64,000 nucleotides of DNA from Streptomyces tuirus (lineage in GTDB: Bacteria; Actinomycetota; Actinomycetes; Streptomycetales; Streptomycetaceae): assembly GCA_018195615.1 (NCBI GenBank), contig JAGTPG010000002.1:1798001-1862000 (forward strand). Direction: 5' to 3'. Positions 1-10,638 of the stretch are shown here, one piece after another. The first letter of the stretch is position 1. Every line of letters starts with the position of its first letter. The translations under genes and the position numbers were made by a program. The notes under the pieces were generated by a model, which saw only the letters and a list, made by a program, of their open reading frames with translations, was not told where the DNA came from and searched no databases.

Positions 1-698
1 CTCGACGGCGATCCGGGCGCCCTCGGTGCCCCGGACCAGGGCCACGAGCGCCTCGGTGAGCTCATGGCTCACTCCTGCCTCGACCGCGGCGTCGAAGGCG
101 TCCATGCCGCCGGTGGCGCGCTGGTAGTCGATGGCCTCGCGGGCGGCGTACAGGGCCTGGTGGAGGCGTACGGCGAGCGGGCGGCCACCGGCGACGGGCA
201 CGAAGGCCGTGAGCCGGCCGTCGGTGGCGGAGCCGACGAGGACGTGTTCCAGGGCCGCGGCGGCGGAGCGGCGGTGGCGGGCGCCGTGGTAGCCGGCCCG
301 CGCGCGGGTGGCGAGGGCGGCGGCGAGGAGCATCCGGCGGGCGGCGCCGCGCAGCCGGTCCTCGACGGTCCAGGGCGCCGCGCCGGCGGGCCCGGCGGGG
401 ACGTCGTGCCACCAGCGGATCTCGTCGCTGGGCACGGCGAGGGAGACGAGCACCTCGCGTGCGGAGGCCGAGCCGCTGCGGGACAGGGCGAGCAGGGCCT
501 CGCCGAGCAGGTCGTCGCTGTCGGGGAAGGCGCGGCTCTCGGGACCAGCAGGCTGGTGCCGCTGCCGCCGGGGCCGGGCGGCGTCCAGCGGCCGTAGCGC
601 CCCGGGGCGCCGCCGCGCCGCTGCCAGCCGTGCCGGCGCAGCAGGGCGCTGAGGACGGCCGGGTCGACCTCCCCGGGCTCGGGCGGGGGCCGCCCCAT
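1..698 (-). CDS. Conserved hypothetical protein, partial and frameshifted
   Basis: The gene starts at an ATG at 698 and runs off the left edge of the window, so at least 232 residues are visible. I do not recognise a domain. The N-terminal 50 residues are Pro/Gly-rich. The rest reads as a soluble helical protein (segments such as LLGEALLALSRSGSASA and HRRSAAAALEHVLVG). The continuous frame breaks near 545, where one G/C appears to be missing. Shifting by one base restores a plausible protein that continues to position 1. It lies 58 bp downstream of the DUF4365 gene on the same strand and may be co-transcribed with it. That the break is a sequence error rather than a mutation is inferred from the many similar breaks in this window. 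Confidence 0.55.
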
Positions 699-756
699 GT
701 GGTGTCGACCGGGTGGGGCCGCACGGGCCTCAGGGGCTCTTCGGTCGGGCGGTGCG

Positions 757-1320
757 TCACGGTCTGCCTCCGGTCCCGACCCGCGTCATGATCTCGCACA
801 GCGCCCGGTCGTCGAAGATGCGTGAGGTCGGTATGCGCACGGTGGTGCGGCGGCGGCCGGTGATCGGATGGCCGGCGAGGTTGGTCCAGTAGCAGCAGTG
901 CCTGAGGTCGAGCCGGTCGTGGCTGGCGCGCAGCCAGTCGTCCTGGGAGCGCGGCACCAGCATCACCACGAGGATCTTGTGCACGGAGACGGGGTGCGGG
1001 CGAGCTTCGCCAGGTGGGCGTTGTCGAGCGTGAAGGAGAAGGTGCGGCCCGGGGGTCGGGCGGCACCTGGTAGGTGGCCTTGAGCTGCACCTTGATGGTG
1101 ACCTCGTCGTCGACCGTGTGCCCGGGGCGCTGTGGCTGACGTGCCAGTCGATGCCGTTGTCGGGAAAGGGCTGGGACAGCGAGCAGCCGGCGGCCGCCGC
1201 GACGGCGTGCAGATACCCGACCTGCAGTGTCTCCATGCAGGCGGTGGTGGCGAGAGTGCCGCGAGAGGGAGCCGTGCGCTCGGGCAGCAGCCCGCCCCGT
1301 TCGGGCTGCGCTATGGCCAT
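757..1320 (-). CDS. DUF4365 domain-containing protein (nuclease-fold-like)
   Basis: The reconstructed protein is about 188 residues from an ATG at 1320 to a TGA at 757. It begins with MAIAQPERGG and contains the segment TACMETLQVGYLHAVAAAAG followed by a GIDWHV and VQLKATYQ region. That is the layout of DUF4365, a family related to the PD-(D/E)XK nuclease fold, in which the D and QxK positions resemble the catalytic core. The frame is broken three times, near 1125, 1045 and 1000. Each break is a single missing base in a C or G run, so the frame returns to register for the last 80 residues (VHKILVVMLVPRSQDDW onward). No substrate is known. Nuclease activity is only a fold-level inference. Confidence 0.75.
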   Translation of the reverse strand: MAIAQPERGGLLPERTAPSRGTLATTACMETLQVGYLHAVAAAAGCSLSQPFPDNGIDWHVSHSAPGTRSTTRSPSRCSSRPPTRCRPTPGPHLLLHARQRPPGEARPHPVSVHKILVVMLVPRSQDDWLRASHDRLDLRHCCYWTNLAGHPITGRRRTTVRIPTSRIFDDRALCEIMTRVGTGGRP

Positions 1321-1489
1321 GGCCAACAGCCTTCCAGAACAAGTGAGTCCCCGCTGCGGGCCGCTGAACTGCAACAACCCGTACTCCTGTTGTCTCCTTC
1401 CGGCGTACGGCGCAAACAGCCCGGGTATCACCGAATCGGGCAGCGGACGGTGCGTCAACTGCCGAAGGTGAACGAGGGGTTGTGTGGCT

Positions 1490-2217
1490 ATGACGACGAG
1501 CTGGTACGAAGGACCGCTGGCCGCCTTCGACACGGAGACGACGGGCGTGGACGTCGAGACCGACCGGATCGTGTCGGCCGCCGTGGTCGTCCAGGACGCC
1601 CGGGCATCCGGCCGCGGGTCAGCCGCTGGCTGGTGAACCCGGGGGTGCCGGTGCCCGCGGAGGCGACGGCGGTGCACGGGCTGACCGAGGAACACCTGCA
1701 GCGCAACGGCCGTTGGCCGGCGCCGGTGATGTACGAGATAGCGGAGGCGCTGGCCGAGCAGGCCCACGTCGGCCGTCCGGTGGTGGTGATGAACGCGCCG
1801 TTCGATCTGACGCTGCTGGACCGGGAGTTGCGCCGCCATCGGGCCTCGGCCCTCGGCCGCTGGTTCGAGTCGGCGCCCCTGTACGTGCTCGACCCGAGGG
1901 TCCTGGACAAGCACCTGGACCGGTACCGCAAGGGCCGCCGCACGCTGACGGACCTGTGCGCGCACTACGGCGTCGCCCTGGAGGGCGCGCACGACGCGGC
2001 GGCCGACGCCGTGGCGGCGCTGGAGGTCACCCGGGCGGTGGGCCGCCGTTTCGCGTCCCGGCTGGAGCGGCTCGCTCCGGGTGAGTTGCACACGCTCCAG
2101 GCGGTGTGGCACGCGGCGCAGGCTCGGGGGCTGCAGGCGTGGTTCGCGCGCAGCGGCGTGGAGGAGGCGGTGGATCCGGCCTGGCCGCTGCGTCCGGACC
2201 TGCCGGCGGCGGCCTGA
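1490..2217 (+). CDS. DEDDh-type 3'-5' exonuclease (DnaQ/RNase T-like)
   Basis: The protein is about 242 residues and matches the DnaQ-like exonuclease family. Motif I is FDTETTG near residue 15, with the metal-binding D and E. A VHGLTEEH segment follows near residue 65. Motif II is NAPFDLTLLD near residue 103. Motif III is the HDAAAD segment near residue 165, giving the DEDDh class. There is no polymerase or helicase domain, so it is a stand-alone exonuclease. The chosen ATG at 1490 is preceded by a GAGGGG-like ribosome site. One base is missing near 1603 in a CCCGGG run, which splits the frame between VVVQD and the IRPRVSRW region. It is followed by a convergent tRNA gene. Confidence 0.85.
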
Positions 2218-2237
2218 GCGCCCCGGCCCGGGGCATG

Positions 2238-2266
2238 AAAAAACCGGTCCGTCTGAGACGGACCGG
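2238..2266 (-). terminator. Rho-independent terminator of tRNA-Val
   Basis: On the minus strand an 11-bp perfect stem (2244-2266, arms CCGGTCCGTC/GACGGACCGG) is followed immediately by a run of six T residues. It sits 10 bp downstream of the tRNA-Val gene, so it most likely ends that transcript. It also lies just past the end of the convergent exonuclease gene. Confidence 0.75.
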
Positions 2267-2276
2267 CTGTTTCCGG

Positions 2277-2348
2277 TGGGCGATACTGGGTTCGAACCAG
2301 TGACCTCTTCGGTGTGAACGAAGCGCTCTCCCACTGAGCTAATCGCCC
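2277..2348 (-). tRNA. tRNA-Val (anticodon CAC)
   Basis: This is a 72-nt cloverleaf. The acceptor stem is GGGCGAT/ATCGCCC with discriminator A. The D arm is GCTC/GAGC. The anticodon stem CTTCG/CGAAG encloses the loop TTCACAC, giving anticodon CAC (reads GUG). The T arm is ACTGG-TTCGAAC-CCAGT. CCA is not fully encoded. An identical copy lies at 12352-12423 in the same orientation. Confidence 0.96.
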
Positions 2349-2387
2349 GGGAACGCACTGAACAATACAGGTCCCGGCACGTTTCCT

Positions 2388-2832
2388 TCAAACCGCTTGG
2401 AGATGCCTGGCCAGTCCCTGCGCTCCCGCCCGCATCATCAGCCGGTGATTGGCCCTGAAGACGGGCCGGCACGGCACGGCGAGCCGGCGCAGCAGCGGCT
2501 TGCGGACGTCGACGACCTGTTCGTACCGCGCGCGAGTGCCCGCCCCGTGCGACGTGACCGTCCAGCGTGCCCAGCCTTCGATGTCGCCGGACAGGGCGGT
2601 CTCGAGCACACCGCCCGCGGGTCGCGCCGCACCTCGCGCGCCGTGAAGGTCATGTCGTACGGCAGGACGGAGCGGATCCGGATCACCCCGGTCCTGTCGT
2701 CGAGCCGCGTCACCTCCCTCACCTGGTGCCACCACCGGGGTAGTCCTCGGCGCGTTCCAGCACCTCGTACACGGTCGCGGGCGGCGCGGGCAGGGTCCAC
2801 AGGCTGCGGAAGCGGTAGTGGTTCCAGTCCAT
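2388..2832 (-). CDS. SRPBCC family protein (polyketide cyclase/START-like)
   Basis: The reconstructed protein has 148 residues from ATG 2832. The opening MDWNHYRFRSLWTLPAPPATVYEVLE and the DYPGWWHQVREV segment are typical of SRPBCC proteins: beta strand, helix, then the helix-grip cavity. A long C-terminal helix (LMMRAGAQGLARHLQAV) closes the fold. The family binds hydrophobic ligands, and no specific ligand can be assigned. Two single-base deletions break the frame, near 2742 (within the WW codons) and near 2615. It is divergent from the membrane protein gene that begins around 2930. Confidence 0.75.
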
Positions 2833-2929
2833 GACGGCAGTCTGCCCACTCACGGCGGGGGCCGTCTGAGTACGCGCCTGAGTATCCGCACTCATGCCGT
2901 ACGAGGTGACGCGCACCACACTGCGGAGC

Positions 2930-5285
2930 ATGACGCACCTTCCGCCCCGGCCGAGGAGTTGCGGCTCCTCGACGCCGAACTCTGGCAACTGGAGGCCCGA
3001 CGCACCCAGTTGCTGGCCCGTCGCGCCTGGCTGGTCGCGACCCTGAACCGGACGCGGCAGCAGCCGTCGCCGGCGGCCCCGCCGCGCCCGGAGACCGCCG
3101 CGCCCCACGTACAGAACGTGCTGCTGGTGCTAGGCGGTGTCCTGCTCACTCTCGCCGCAGCGGTCTTCACGCTGGTCAGCTGGGGTCACATGGGGATCAC
3201 CGGGCGGGCGCTGGTGCTCGGTGTGATCACGTCGGCCACGCTCGCCGCGCCGGTGGTGCTGCTGAAGCGGGGACTGCGGTCGACGGCCGAGTCCGTGGCG
3301 GGGCTCGGGCTGGCGCTGACCGTCCTGGACGCCTACGCGCTGCACGCGGCCGCCCTCGCCGGGACGGACGGCACGGGGTACGCGGCGGCCGCGTCGGCGG
3401 CGCTGGCGGCGGTCTGGTCGGCGTACGGTCTGCTGCCCGCCACGGCCGCGCTGCGGCTGCCCGTGCCCTGCGCCCTGGCGGCGGCCCAGTTCCCGCTGCT
3501 GCTGTGGGCCCTGGCCGCCGACGCGGGTCCGTACCTGATCACGGCGGCGCTGCTGGTGACGGCCGGGCTCGACGCGGCGGTGGCGCTGCGCGGGACGACC
3601 GGGTCCGTACGGATCACCGCCATGGTCGCCGCGTACTGCGTGGGCGGCTGGGGCGTGCCGGCCGCCGGCTGGCTGTCCCTGGCGGCCGACGGCCCGGGCG
3701 AGGCCGCCCGGGCCGGGGCGCTCCTGCTGTTCGCGGCGGCGATCGCGCTGGGCGCGGCCTGGCTGGGCAGCCCGGGCGAGAAGCACGCCCTCGGCCTCAC
3801 GATCGCGTCGGGGTTGCTGGCGGTCGGTGCGCTCGGCGGGGTGGCCCGGTCCTGGCTGCCGGAGACATGGGCGGTTCCGGCTTGTCTGGTCTTCGGCATC
3901 GCCCTGTTGGCGGCGGTGCGCGCCCGGCGGTTGCCGGACTCGGTGCGGGCGGGCTTCGCCTGGGCTTCCGGTGTCGTACAGGCGCTGGCCCTGGTGTGGG
4001 CGCTGCCCGTCGTCACCGTGGCGGTGCTGGGGCCGGCCGGCTGGCTGGGCCGGGCGTGGAGCGGTGCACCGGCGGACGCGCGTGCCGCGGTGACCGTCGA
4101 GGTCCCCTGGCCGCCGGATCAGGCGGGAGCCCCCGTCGTGCTGGTGGCCGTAGCGGTGGTTCTCGCACTGGCGGTCCGCGCGGAGACGTGGCGGGTGCGG
4201 GCGCGGATCGGCGCGCTGGGCCTGGTGTCGGCCATGGTGCTGGTCCTTCCGGCGGTCCTCGGGATCCCGTACGTCGCGGGGATGTCGGTTGCGGGAGTGG
4301 TGACAGCGGTTGCCCTGTACCTGTGCCGGACCGCGGTGGCCGCCGTACAGCCCGCCGCCCTCGTCCTCGCCCTGGTCACCTCCGTCAGCCTGGCCCTGAC
4401 CTCCCTCGCCTCGCAGACCGCGACCCTCGTCACGCTGCCGGCGCTGATCGCGATGTTCGCGGCGGCCTCGTGGCGGGCGCGCCCGGCCGCCGTCACGGCC
4501 CCGGCCGCCCTGGTGTACGCCGCCGCCCTGGCCGCCGCGACGGGGGCCGCCGCGGACTGGCCGCCGGCCCGCACCGCCCTGCTGGTCCTGGTCGTCCCCA
4601 CGGCCGCCGCCCTGCTCGCGGCGCGTCCGGGTGAGTCCCGGACGACGGTGCCGGTCGAGACCGTGGGAGCCGCCACCGGCCTGCTCGCCGTGGGCCTCGC
4701 TGTCACGGACCCTCCGCTGCTCGCCCTGGTGCTGGCTCTGTGCGGGGTGATCAGCGCGGGCACGGCGCTGCGTCCGGGACGTCGCTCCGCAGGCTACGCG
4801 GCCGCGGCCCTGTTCGTGCTGGCCGCCTGGGTGCGCCTGGCCGCCTGGGAGGTCGGCGCGACCGAGGCGTACACGCTCCCGGTGACCGTACCCGCACTGC
4901 TCGTCGGCGTCCTGCGCCGGCGGCGCGACCCGCGGAGCTCCTCCTGGACGGCGTACGCCCCGGGGCTCGCGGCCACGTTCGTACCGAGTCTCGTCGCGGC
5001 CTGGGGCGACCCGCACTGGACGCGACCGCTGCTGCTGGGCACGGCCGCCCTGCTGGTGACCCTGCTGGGGGCCCGGCACCACCTCCAGGCCCCACTGGTG
5101 CTCGGCGGCTCGGTGCTGGCCCTGGTCACGCTGCACGAACTCGCCCCTACGTCGTGCAGGTGACCGGGGCACTCCCCCGCTGGGCGCCTCCCGCCCTCGC
5201 CGGACTCCTGCTGCTCGCGCTGGGGGCGACGTACGAGCAGCGGATCCGGGATGTCCGGCGGGTGCGGGAGGTCCTGGGAGGATGA
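2930..5285 (+). CDS. Large multi-pass membrane protein (SCO7613 C-terminal-domain type)
   Basis: The reconstructed protein is about 785 residues. Residues 8-45 form a charged helical, probably coiled-coil head (LLDAELWQLEARRTQLL). This is followed by some twenty hydrophobic segments rich in Ala, Leu and Val, and a short cytoplasmic tail ending YEQRIRDVRRVREVLGG. This layout matches the streptomycete membrane proteins named after the SCO7613 C-terminal domain, whose function is unknown. The start is uncertain. ATG 2930 needs one missing base near 2938, and otherwise the frame is open upstream to 2818. A second missing base near 5148 separates the last 45 residues. It converges with the lyase gene, with only 12 bp between the stop codons. 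Confidence 0.72.
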
Positions 5286-5297
5286 ACTAGCCGCCGG

Positions 5298-8038
5298 TTA
5301 CGGCATCTTGTCGCCCACCAGCGCCAGGTTCTGGATGGCCGCCAGGCCGTACAGCGCCGTGGCGTTGGTGGAGACCCAGGCCGCCTCGCTGCCCGGTACC
5401 AGGCCGGTCGGGCCCTCGACCTTCTTCGTCGACCAGTCGGTGGACTCCTTGTAGTCCCAGGTGTCCCGGCTGTTGTAGAACTGCTGCCACGCCCGGGCGG
5501 CCAGCTCCGCATCGCCCGTCTGGGCAGCCGCGTAGGCGTCTTGCCGGGAGTGGCCCTGGAAGAGCAGCAGGCTGCCGAAGTCGGAGCCGTAGCGGGCTTT
5601 CTGCTCGGCCTTGGTGGCGTTGTAGTAACGGCAGTAGTCGAGCCACGCCTCCTTGAACTTCGGCATGTCGACCTGGTCGATGAGTTCCGCGCACATCTCG
5701 ACCAGGCCGAACATCGCCGACAGGTGCGAGACCCCGACCACGGGCTTGTCCGCGACGGCGAACTTCCCGGTGTCCAGGTCGTACAGCCCGGTGCCCTGGA
5801 CGAAACCGTTGGGCTGGGCGGCGATGGTCTCCATAGTGGACAAGACCCGTGCCTTGGCCTTCTCCCACTTGGGGCCGCGCCGCTCCCACTCGGTGAGCCA
5901 GGCGGAGACCAGACCGCTCCAGTCGGTGCCGAAGCCGATGGACAGGGCGTTGCGGTCGGGCGTGTAGGGCTCGGTGCGGATCTTGCGGATGGGGTCGAGG
6001 ACGAGGAACGTCTCGTCGGAGTCGACGTTGGCGTGCATGAGGTCGCCGACGCGTTCGTCCGCCGTGAGGAAGTAGTAGTAGCGGCGGTACGTGGTGTTGG
6101 CGATGCGCTGCTGCTTGGCGCTGTCGGCGTAGTGCTGGACGCCGTGCCGGGTGCCGAGGCCCGCCCACTTGCCGAGGTGGTAGACGTCGACCTCGCCGGT
6201 GTGCCGGGTCATGGCCTCGGCGAAGCGGAAGACGTCGGCGCGGCCGGAGCGCATGTACGCGAACCAGAGCCACAGGTCGGGCGAGAGCTCGGAGTTGTCC
6301 CAGGCGTAGCCGCCGACGTCGTAGCACCACTGGTGACGGCTCGGGTCGTAGCTGTGCATGATGTCGCCGTAGTCCCAGAAGCCGTACCAGCGGCGTTGCT
6401 CCACCTGGTCCTTGTAGTAGGTGAAGAGGAAGTCGAGGTGGTCCTCGATCTTCGCCTTGGCGGCGGTGGAGCGGTCGGGCTCGGAGAAGAGCTTGCCGAA
6501 GACGCCCGCCCTGATGAGCTGCTGGGGTGGGGCGGCGAGCTGCGGCGGGGTGCGTACGGCCTCCACCTGACGGGCCATCTGCTCGGCGCCGGGCGTGGAC
6601 TCGTGGGCCCAGAACAGGAGTTCGCTGGTGCGGGCGATGCCGTAGGGGGTGCCGAACTCGGGCTCGTAGTCCTCGTAGGTGATGTTGAGGCCTTCGAGCT
6701 GCTCGGGATAGGTGTCCTGGCGCATGCCGTCGTGGTAGAAGCGCAGGTCCATGGGCTGCGCCTCGGGCGACCAGAGCCAGAGGGTGACCTCGGCGGTGTC
6801 GGTCTGGGCGTCGCGGATGTCGAGCTGGGCGGGGAACTTCTCCCAGAAGTCCCTCAGGCCGAAGGCGAATCCGCCGCTCGCGCCGCCGACGTACCCGAAG
6901 CCGCTGGCCCGCCGTCCGCCGCCGGCGCCGATCCAGCCGTGTCCCTTCTTGGTGCGCTTGCGGAGCGTGAAGCCGTCGGCGGACAGTTGGGAGAGGGTGT
7001 AGTCGCCCCACTCGGGATGTACTGCAGGCGCGTGGTGACGCGCTGGTCCCAGGTGGACGGGTCGGGCAGCTTCTTGCCCTCGAACTGGGCCGTGCGCACG
7101 GCCGCTCCCGGGTCGCGGCGCAGACCGGTGATGCCCTTGACCGCCTCGCGGAGCAGGCCGGTGCCGTCGCCGCCGATGCGGATGTGCCGGTCGTAGGCGG
7201 CGTCGCGCATCGGCACCTGGAAGCGCACACCGAGCCCGCGGATGAAGTCGCCGCTCGCCTTTCCGGGCTCCTGCGTGCCGTCGAAGGTGAGGGTGTGGAC
7301 CATGCGGAACGACTCGGCGCCCGCGTAGAAGTAGAGCCGGATGGAGAACGGCAGCCAGCTGCGGCCGCCCTTGCGGTGCTTGCCGTCGATCCGGACGACC
7401 GCGCGGACCGGGCCCTCCTGCTCGACCTCGACCTTGCTGATGGCACCGTCGAAGCGCTCGGTCTTGACCGCGCCCTGGTCCTCGTCCTCGATCTCGGGCT
7501 GGCGGATCAGCACGAGCCGGCCGTTCTTGGCGATCTCGGTCGAGCCCCGGCTGACCGACTTGACGATCGTGGAGCCGGACGTGCCGATCTTCGCGGTGAT
7601 GACGCCGGTCGAGATGTCGATGGTGCCGCCGCGCTTGCCGACGGTGACCTTCTTCTCGGGGGCGGCGGCCGTCCCGGCCTTGAGGGTGAGCTTGCCGGTG
7701 CCCGAACCGACCGCGTGCGCGGTCCACTTGAGGGAGCCGTCGGGCCAGTAGGCGATCGGCCACGACTGCACGGGTACGGCCTTGCCGTCCGCGTCCGTCA
7801 ACGCGAAGGTCTGGTCCTTCTGGTAGGCGCCCTTCGGCCAGGGCACGCCGACGGTGGAGCCGGGGGCCGCGCCGAGGCCGTCGTCCTCCAGCCAGTCCAG
7901 GGTCACCGGGTCGGGCTCGGCGGTCTCGGGTCTGGGGGCGGCCTGCGCGTCCTGCGCTCCCAGCGCCCAGCTGAACTGGGCGGCGGCTCCGGTGACGGCG
8001 GCTGCCTTCAGGAGGGACCTGCGGGGGATGGGAGACAT
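5298..8038 (-). CDS. Tat-exported exo-rhamnogalacturonan lyase-family protein
   Basis: The reconstructed protein has 913 residues. It starts at ATG 8038 with RRSLLKAAAVTGAAAQFSWA, a twin-arginine signal peptide. After this come two beta-rich domains (to about residue 330) and a large alpha/alpha-type domain containing the WYGFWDYGDIMHSYD and NVDSDET segments. The three-part layout and length match the PcRGLX/YetA-like exo-rhamnogalacturonan lyase family (polysaccharide lyase family 26 type). The enzyme would release disaccharides from the pectin rhamnogalacturonan backbone outside the cell. One base is missing near 7018. It is the last gene of a transport operon, which supports a role in plant polysaccharide use. 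Substrate is inferred from family only. Confidence 0.78.
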
Positions 8039-8152
8039 AGAGATGCTGCCTTTCCTTGTCCGTGCGGGAAGCGATTCCGTGCGCTGGTCAGGGGCATGAC
8101 AGAGGGAGGCGCGGGTGCCCGGGGCGCCGACCCGGTATGAGGGCACCGCGGG

Positions 8153-8742
8153 TCAGCGGTGACGGTACCGCTCCTCCACGGCGACGGCCGCCGCCGCGAC
8201 GGCCCCGAGGACGGGAACCGCCAGCGGCGCGGCGAACCAGGCGGACAGGGCCACGACGGCCAGGCCGGCGATGACGAGGAAGGACCCGGCCGGGTCGAGG
8301 ACGGTCCGGCGCCAGGCGTCCGCGACCAGCGTGCGCCAGCGGGCGTCCGGCTCCCAGACCGCCGCCGCGCGCAGCCCGGCGACGACGAGGCCCAGCAGCG
8401 CGACCAGCCCTACGGCCCCACGAGCGGCCCACCGGGAATCCCCGCCCGGGCCGCCTGGACGTCGACCCAGACGACCGCCGCGGCGGCCCATCCGGCGAGC
8501 CCGGCGAGCCATCCGCCGCGCAGGGCCGTACGGAAGTCGGCGACGAACTCCCGCCATCCCCCGCCCTCGTGCGCGGTACGCCGCCTCAGGTGCCGCGCCC
8601 CGGCGGCGAACGCCGCCGGGTAGGTCACGACGCCCAGCGAGGCCACCGCGATCCACACCCCGGTGAGCAGACACTCGGCGAACACCGCGAAGCGCTCGGC
8701 CGGCACCGACCCACCACGTGCCTTCACCCGCGTCCCGGCCAT
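8153..8742 (-). CDS. YesL-like small membrane protein (DUF624-like)
   Basis: The reconstructed protein is 196 residues with five or so hydrophobic segments, separated by a charged stretch (FRTALRGGWLAGLAGW) and ending EERYRHR. The topology and its place between sugar ABC permeases and a pectin-type lyase match YesL/DUF624 proteins, which accompany rhamnogalacturonan transport genes in many bacteria. I choose ATG 8742, preceded by GAGGTGAGC and located 7 bp after the permease stop. GTG 8748 is an alternative. One base is missing near 8415, in the middle of the protein. Role unknown; probably an accessory to the transporter. Confidence 0.6.
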
Positions 8743-8749
8743 GCTCACC

Positions 8750-9637
8750 TCAGCCCTTCAGACCCGACGTGGCCATGCCGTCGATCAGATACCGCTGGAA
8801 GGCCAGGAAGAAGGCGAGGACCGGCAGCAGCGCGACGAGCGACATGGCGATCATGCCGCCGTAGTTGGCGAGGCCTTCCTGGTCGACGAACATCTTCAGG
8901 CCGAGCGAGACCGTGTACTTGTCGGGCTCGTTGAGGTAGATCAGCGGCCCCATGAAGTCGTTCCAGGAGTTGATGAAGGTGAAGATCGCGCTGGTGATCA
9001 GGGCCGGCCGGCTCAGCGGCAGCACGATCGACCAGTAGATCCGGAAGTGCCCGCAGCCGTCGAGGCGAGCCGCCTCGTCCAGTTCCCTGGGCATGTTGCG
9101 CATGAACTGCACCATCAGGAAGACGAAGAACGCCTCGATGGCCAGGTACTTCCCGAGCAGCAGCGGGGTGTAGGTGTTGATCATCCCCATGTTGCGGAAC
9201 AGCACGTACTGCGGGATCAGCAGCACGTGGTACGGCAGCAGGAGCGTGCCGATCATCAGCGTGAAGAGCAGGTTACGGCCCGTGAACCGGATCTTCGCGA
9301 AGGCGTAGGCCGTCAGCGAGCAGGACACCAGGATGCCGATCACGGAACCGACCGCGAGGAAGAGCGAGTTGAAGAAGAACGTGGAGATCGAGATGTCGGC
9401 GATGCCGTCGGCGAGGCTCGTGTAGTTGCCGATGGTCGGGTCGCCCGGGAAGAGGTCCAGGCTGCCGACGATGTCCCCGCTCTTCTTGAAGGATCCGCCG
9501 ACGACCCAGATCACCGGGTAGAGGATCACCGCGAGGATCAGCAGCGAGCCGATGTGCCAGGCGACCGAACCGGGCAGCTTGTGCCGCAGCGCGCCGGAGC
9601 CGGCGGGCGGCTTGATGTCGGTAGCGGGTGCGCTCAT
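8750..9637 (-). CDS. Carbohydrate ABC transporter permease (second subunit)
   Basis: This intact 295-residue protein has six membrane segments. The cytoplasmic EAA loop (ELDEAARLDGCGHFRIYWSIVLPL, near residue 195) contacts the ATPase. The C-terminal ending FQRYLIDGMATSGLKG is typical of MalG/LacG-type CUT1 permeases. Its ATG overlaps the stop of the partner permease (ATGA), so the two are translationally coupled. No ATPase gene is present in the operon. In Streptomyces such CUT1 systems usually share the ATPase MsiK encoded elsewhere, which is inferred here. Confidence 0.93.
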   Translation of the reverse strand: MSAPATDIKPPAGSGALRHKLPGSVAWHIGSLLILAVILYPVIWVVGGSFKKSGDIVGSLDLFPGDPTIGNYTSLADGIADISISTFFFNSLFLAVGSVIGILVSCSLTAYAFAKIRFTGRNLLFTLMIGTLLLPYHVLLIPQYVLFRNMGMINTYTPLLLGKYLAIEAFFVFLMVQFMRNMPRELDEAARLDGCGHFRIYWSIVLPLSRPALITSAIFTFINSWNDFMGPLIYLNEPDKYTVSLGLKMFVDQEGLANYGGMIAMSLVALLPVLAFFLAFQRYLIDGMATSGLKG

Positions 9638-10638
9638 CGGGCGCCCTCCTCGTAGTGCACCCAGCGCTTCTGGGACCAGAACAGCACCGCCGTCACCAGG
9701 GCGACCGCGACCAGCAGCATCCAGGCCATGGCGGAGGCCAGGCCCATCCGGCTGTTCTCGAAGCCCTGGACGTAGAGGTAACAGGTGTAAACCATGGAGC
9801 CGTCCGCCGGGCCGCAGGCGTTGCCTCCGGCGCCACCGCCGACGATGTACGCCGAGCTGAAGATCTGGAAGGAGTGGATCGTCTCCAGCAGGACGTTGAA
9901 GAAGAGCACCGGGGAGATCATCGGCAGTGTGATGTTCCAAAACCGCCGCAGCTTGCCCGCGCCATCGACCTCGGCCGCCTCGTAGAGCTCGCGCGGGACC
10001 TGCTTGAGGCCGGCCAGGAAGATGACCATGGGGGCGCCGAACTGCCAGACGGTGAGCGCCACCAGGCTGTAGATGATCATGTCCGGGTCGCCGGTCCAGC
10101 CGCCGACGTCGATCCCGAAGATCTTCTGCGTACGGTCGACGATCGCGTCGTCCGAGAAGATCGCCTTCCAGACGATCGCTACGGAGACGCTCGCGCCGAT
10201 CAGCGACGGCGCGTAGAAGGCGGCCCGGTAGAACGCCTGCCCGCGCCGGCTCTGGGCGAGAAGCAGCGCCACCCCGAGGGCCGCGATCAGCTTCAGCGGC
10301 GTACCCACGACGACGTACCACAGCGTCACCTGCACCGAGTGGCGCCAGCGCGGGTCGCCGAACATCTCGGAGAAGTTGTCGAGGCCGATCCACTTGGGCG
10401 CGTCGAACAGGTTGTAGTCGGTGAACGCGAAGTAGAGCGAGGCGACCATCGGGCCCGCCGTGAGCAGCAGGAACCCGGCGATCCACGGGGACATGAAGAG
10501 ATAGCCGGCCAGGTTCTCCCGGCGCCGCCGCTTGAGGGCGGCGGGGCGCTCGGGCTTCACCGGACCGTGCCGCGGCTCGGAGCCCTTGTCCTCGGACAGG
10601 CCCTCCATCGCAGGGGCGTGTGTCACGGTGGTTCCCAT
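9634..10638 (-). CDS. Carbohydrate ABC transporter permease (first subunit)
   Basis: The protein has 334 residues. It has a cytoplasmic basic N-terminus (KRRRRENLAGYLF) and six membrane segments. The EAA loop is ELYEAAEVDGAGKLRRFWNI near residue 225, as in MalF/LacF/UgpA-type permeases. A loop near residue 275, GGGAGGNACGPADGS, contains one Cys and is longer than in many relatives. Its ATG shares one base with the stop codon of the binding-protein gene. It forms a heterodimeric channel with the product of 8750-9637. Confidence 0.93.
   Translation of the reverse strand: MGTTVTHAPAMEGLSEDKGSEPRHGPVKPERPAALKRRRRENLAGYLFMSPWIAGFLLLTAGPMVASLYFAFTDYNLFDAPKWIGLDNFSEMFGDPRWRHSVQVTLWYVVVGTPLKLIAALGVALLLAQSRRGQAFYRAAFYAPSLIGASVSVAIVWKAIFSDDAIVDRTQKIFGIDVGGWTGDPDMIIYSLVALTVWQFGAPMVIFLAGLKQVPRELYEAAEVDGAGKLRRFWNITLPMISPVLFFNVLLETIHSFQIFSSAYIVGGGAGGNACGPADGSMVYTCYLYVQGFENSRMGLASAMAWMLLVAVALVTAVLFWSQKRWVHYEEGAR

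Noticed and set aside
3130-5172. Long minus-strand open frame (about 680 codons) opposite the large membrane protein
   Set aside because: Its product is an Arg/Gly/Gln-rich low-complexity string, as expected opposite a GC-rich coding strand. The plus strand encodes a clear membrane protein.
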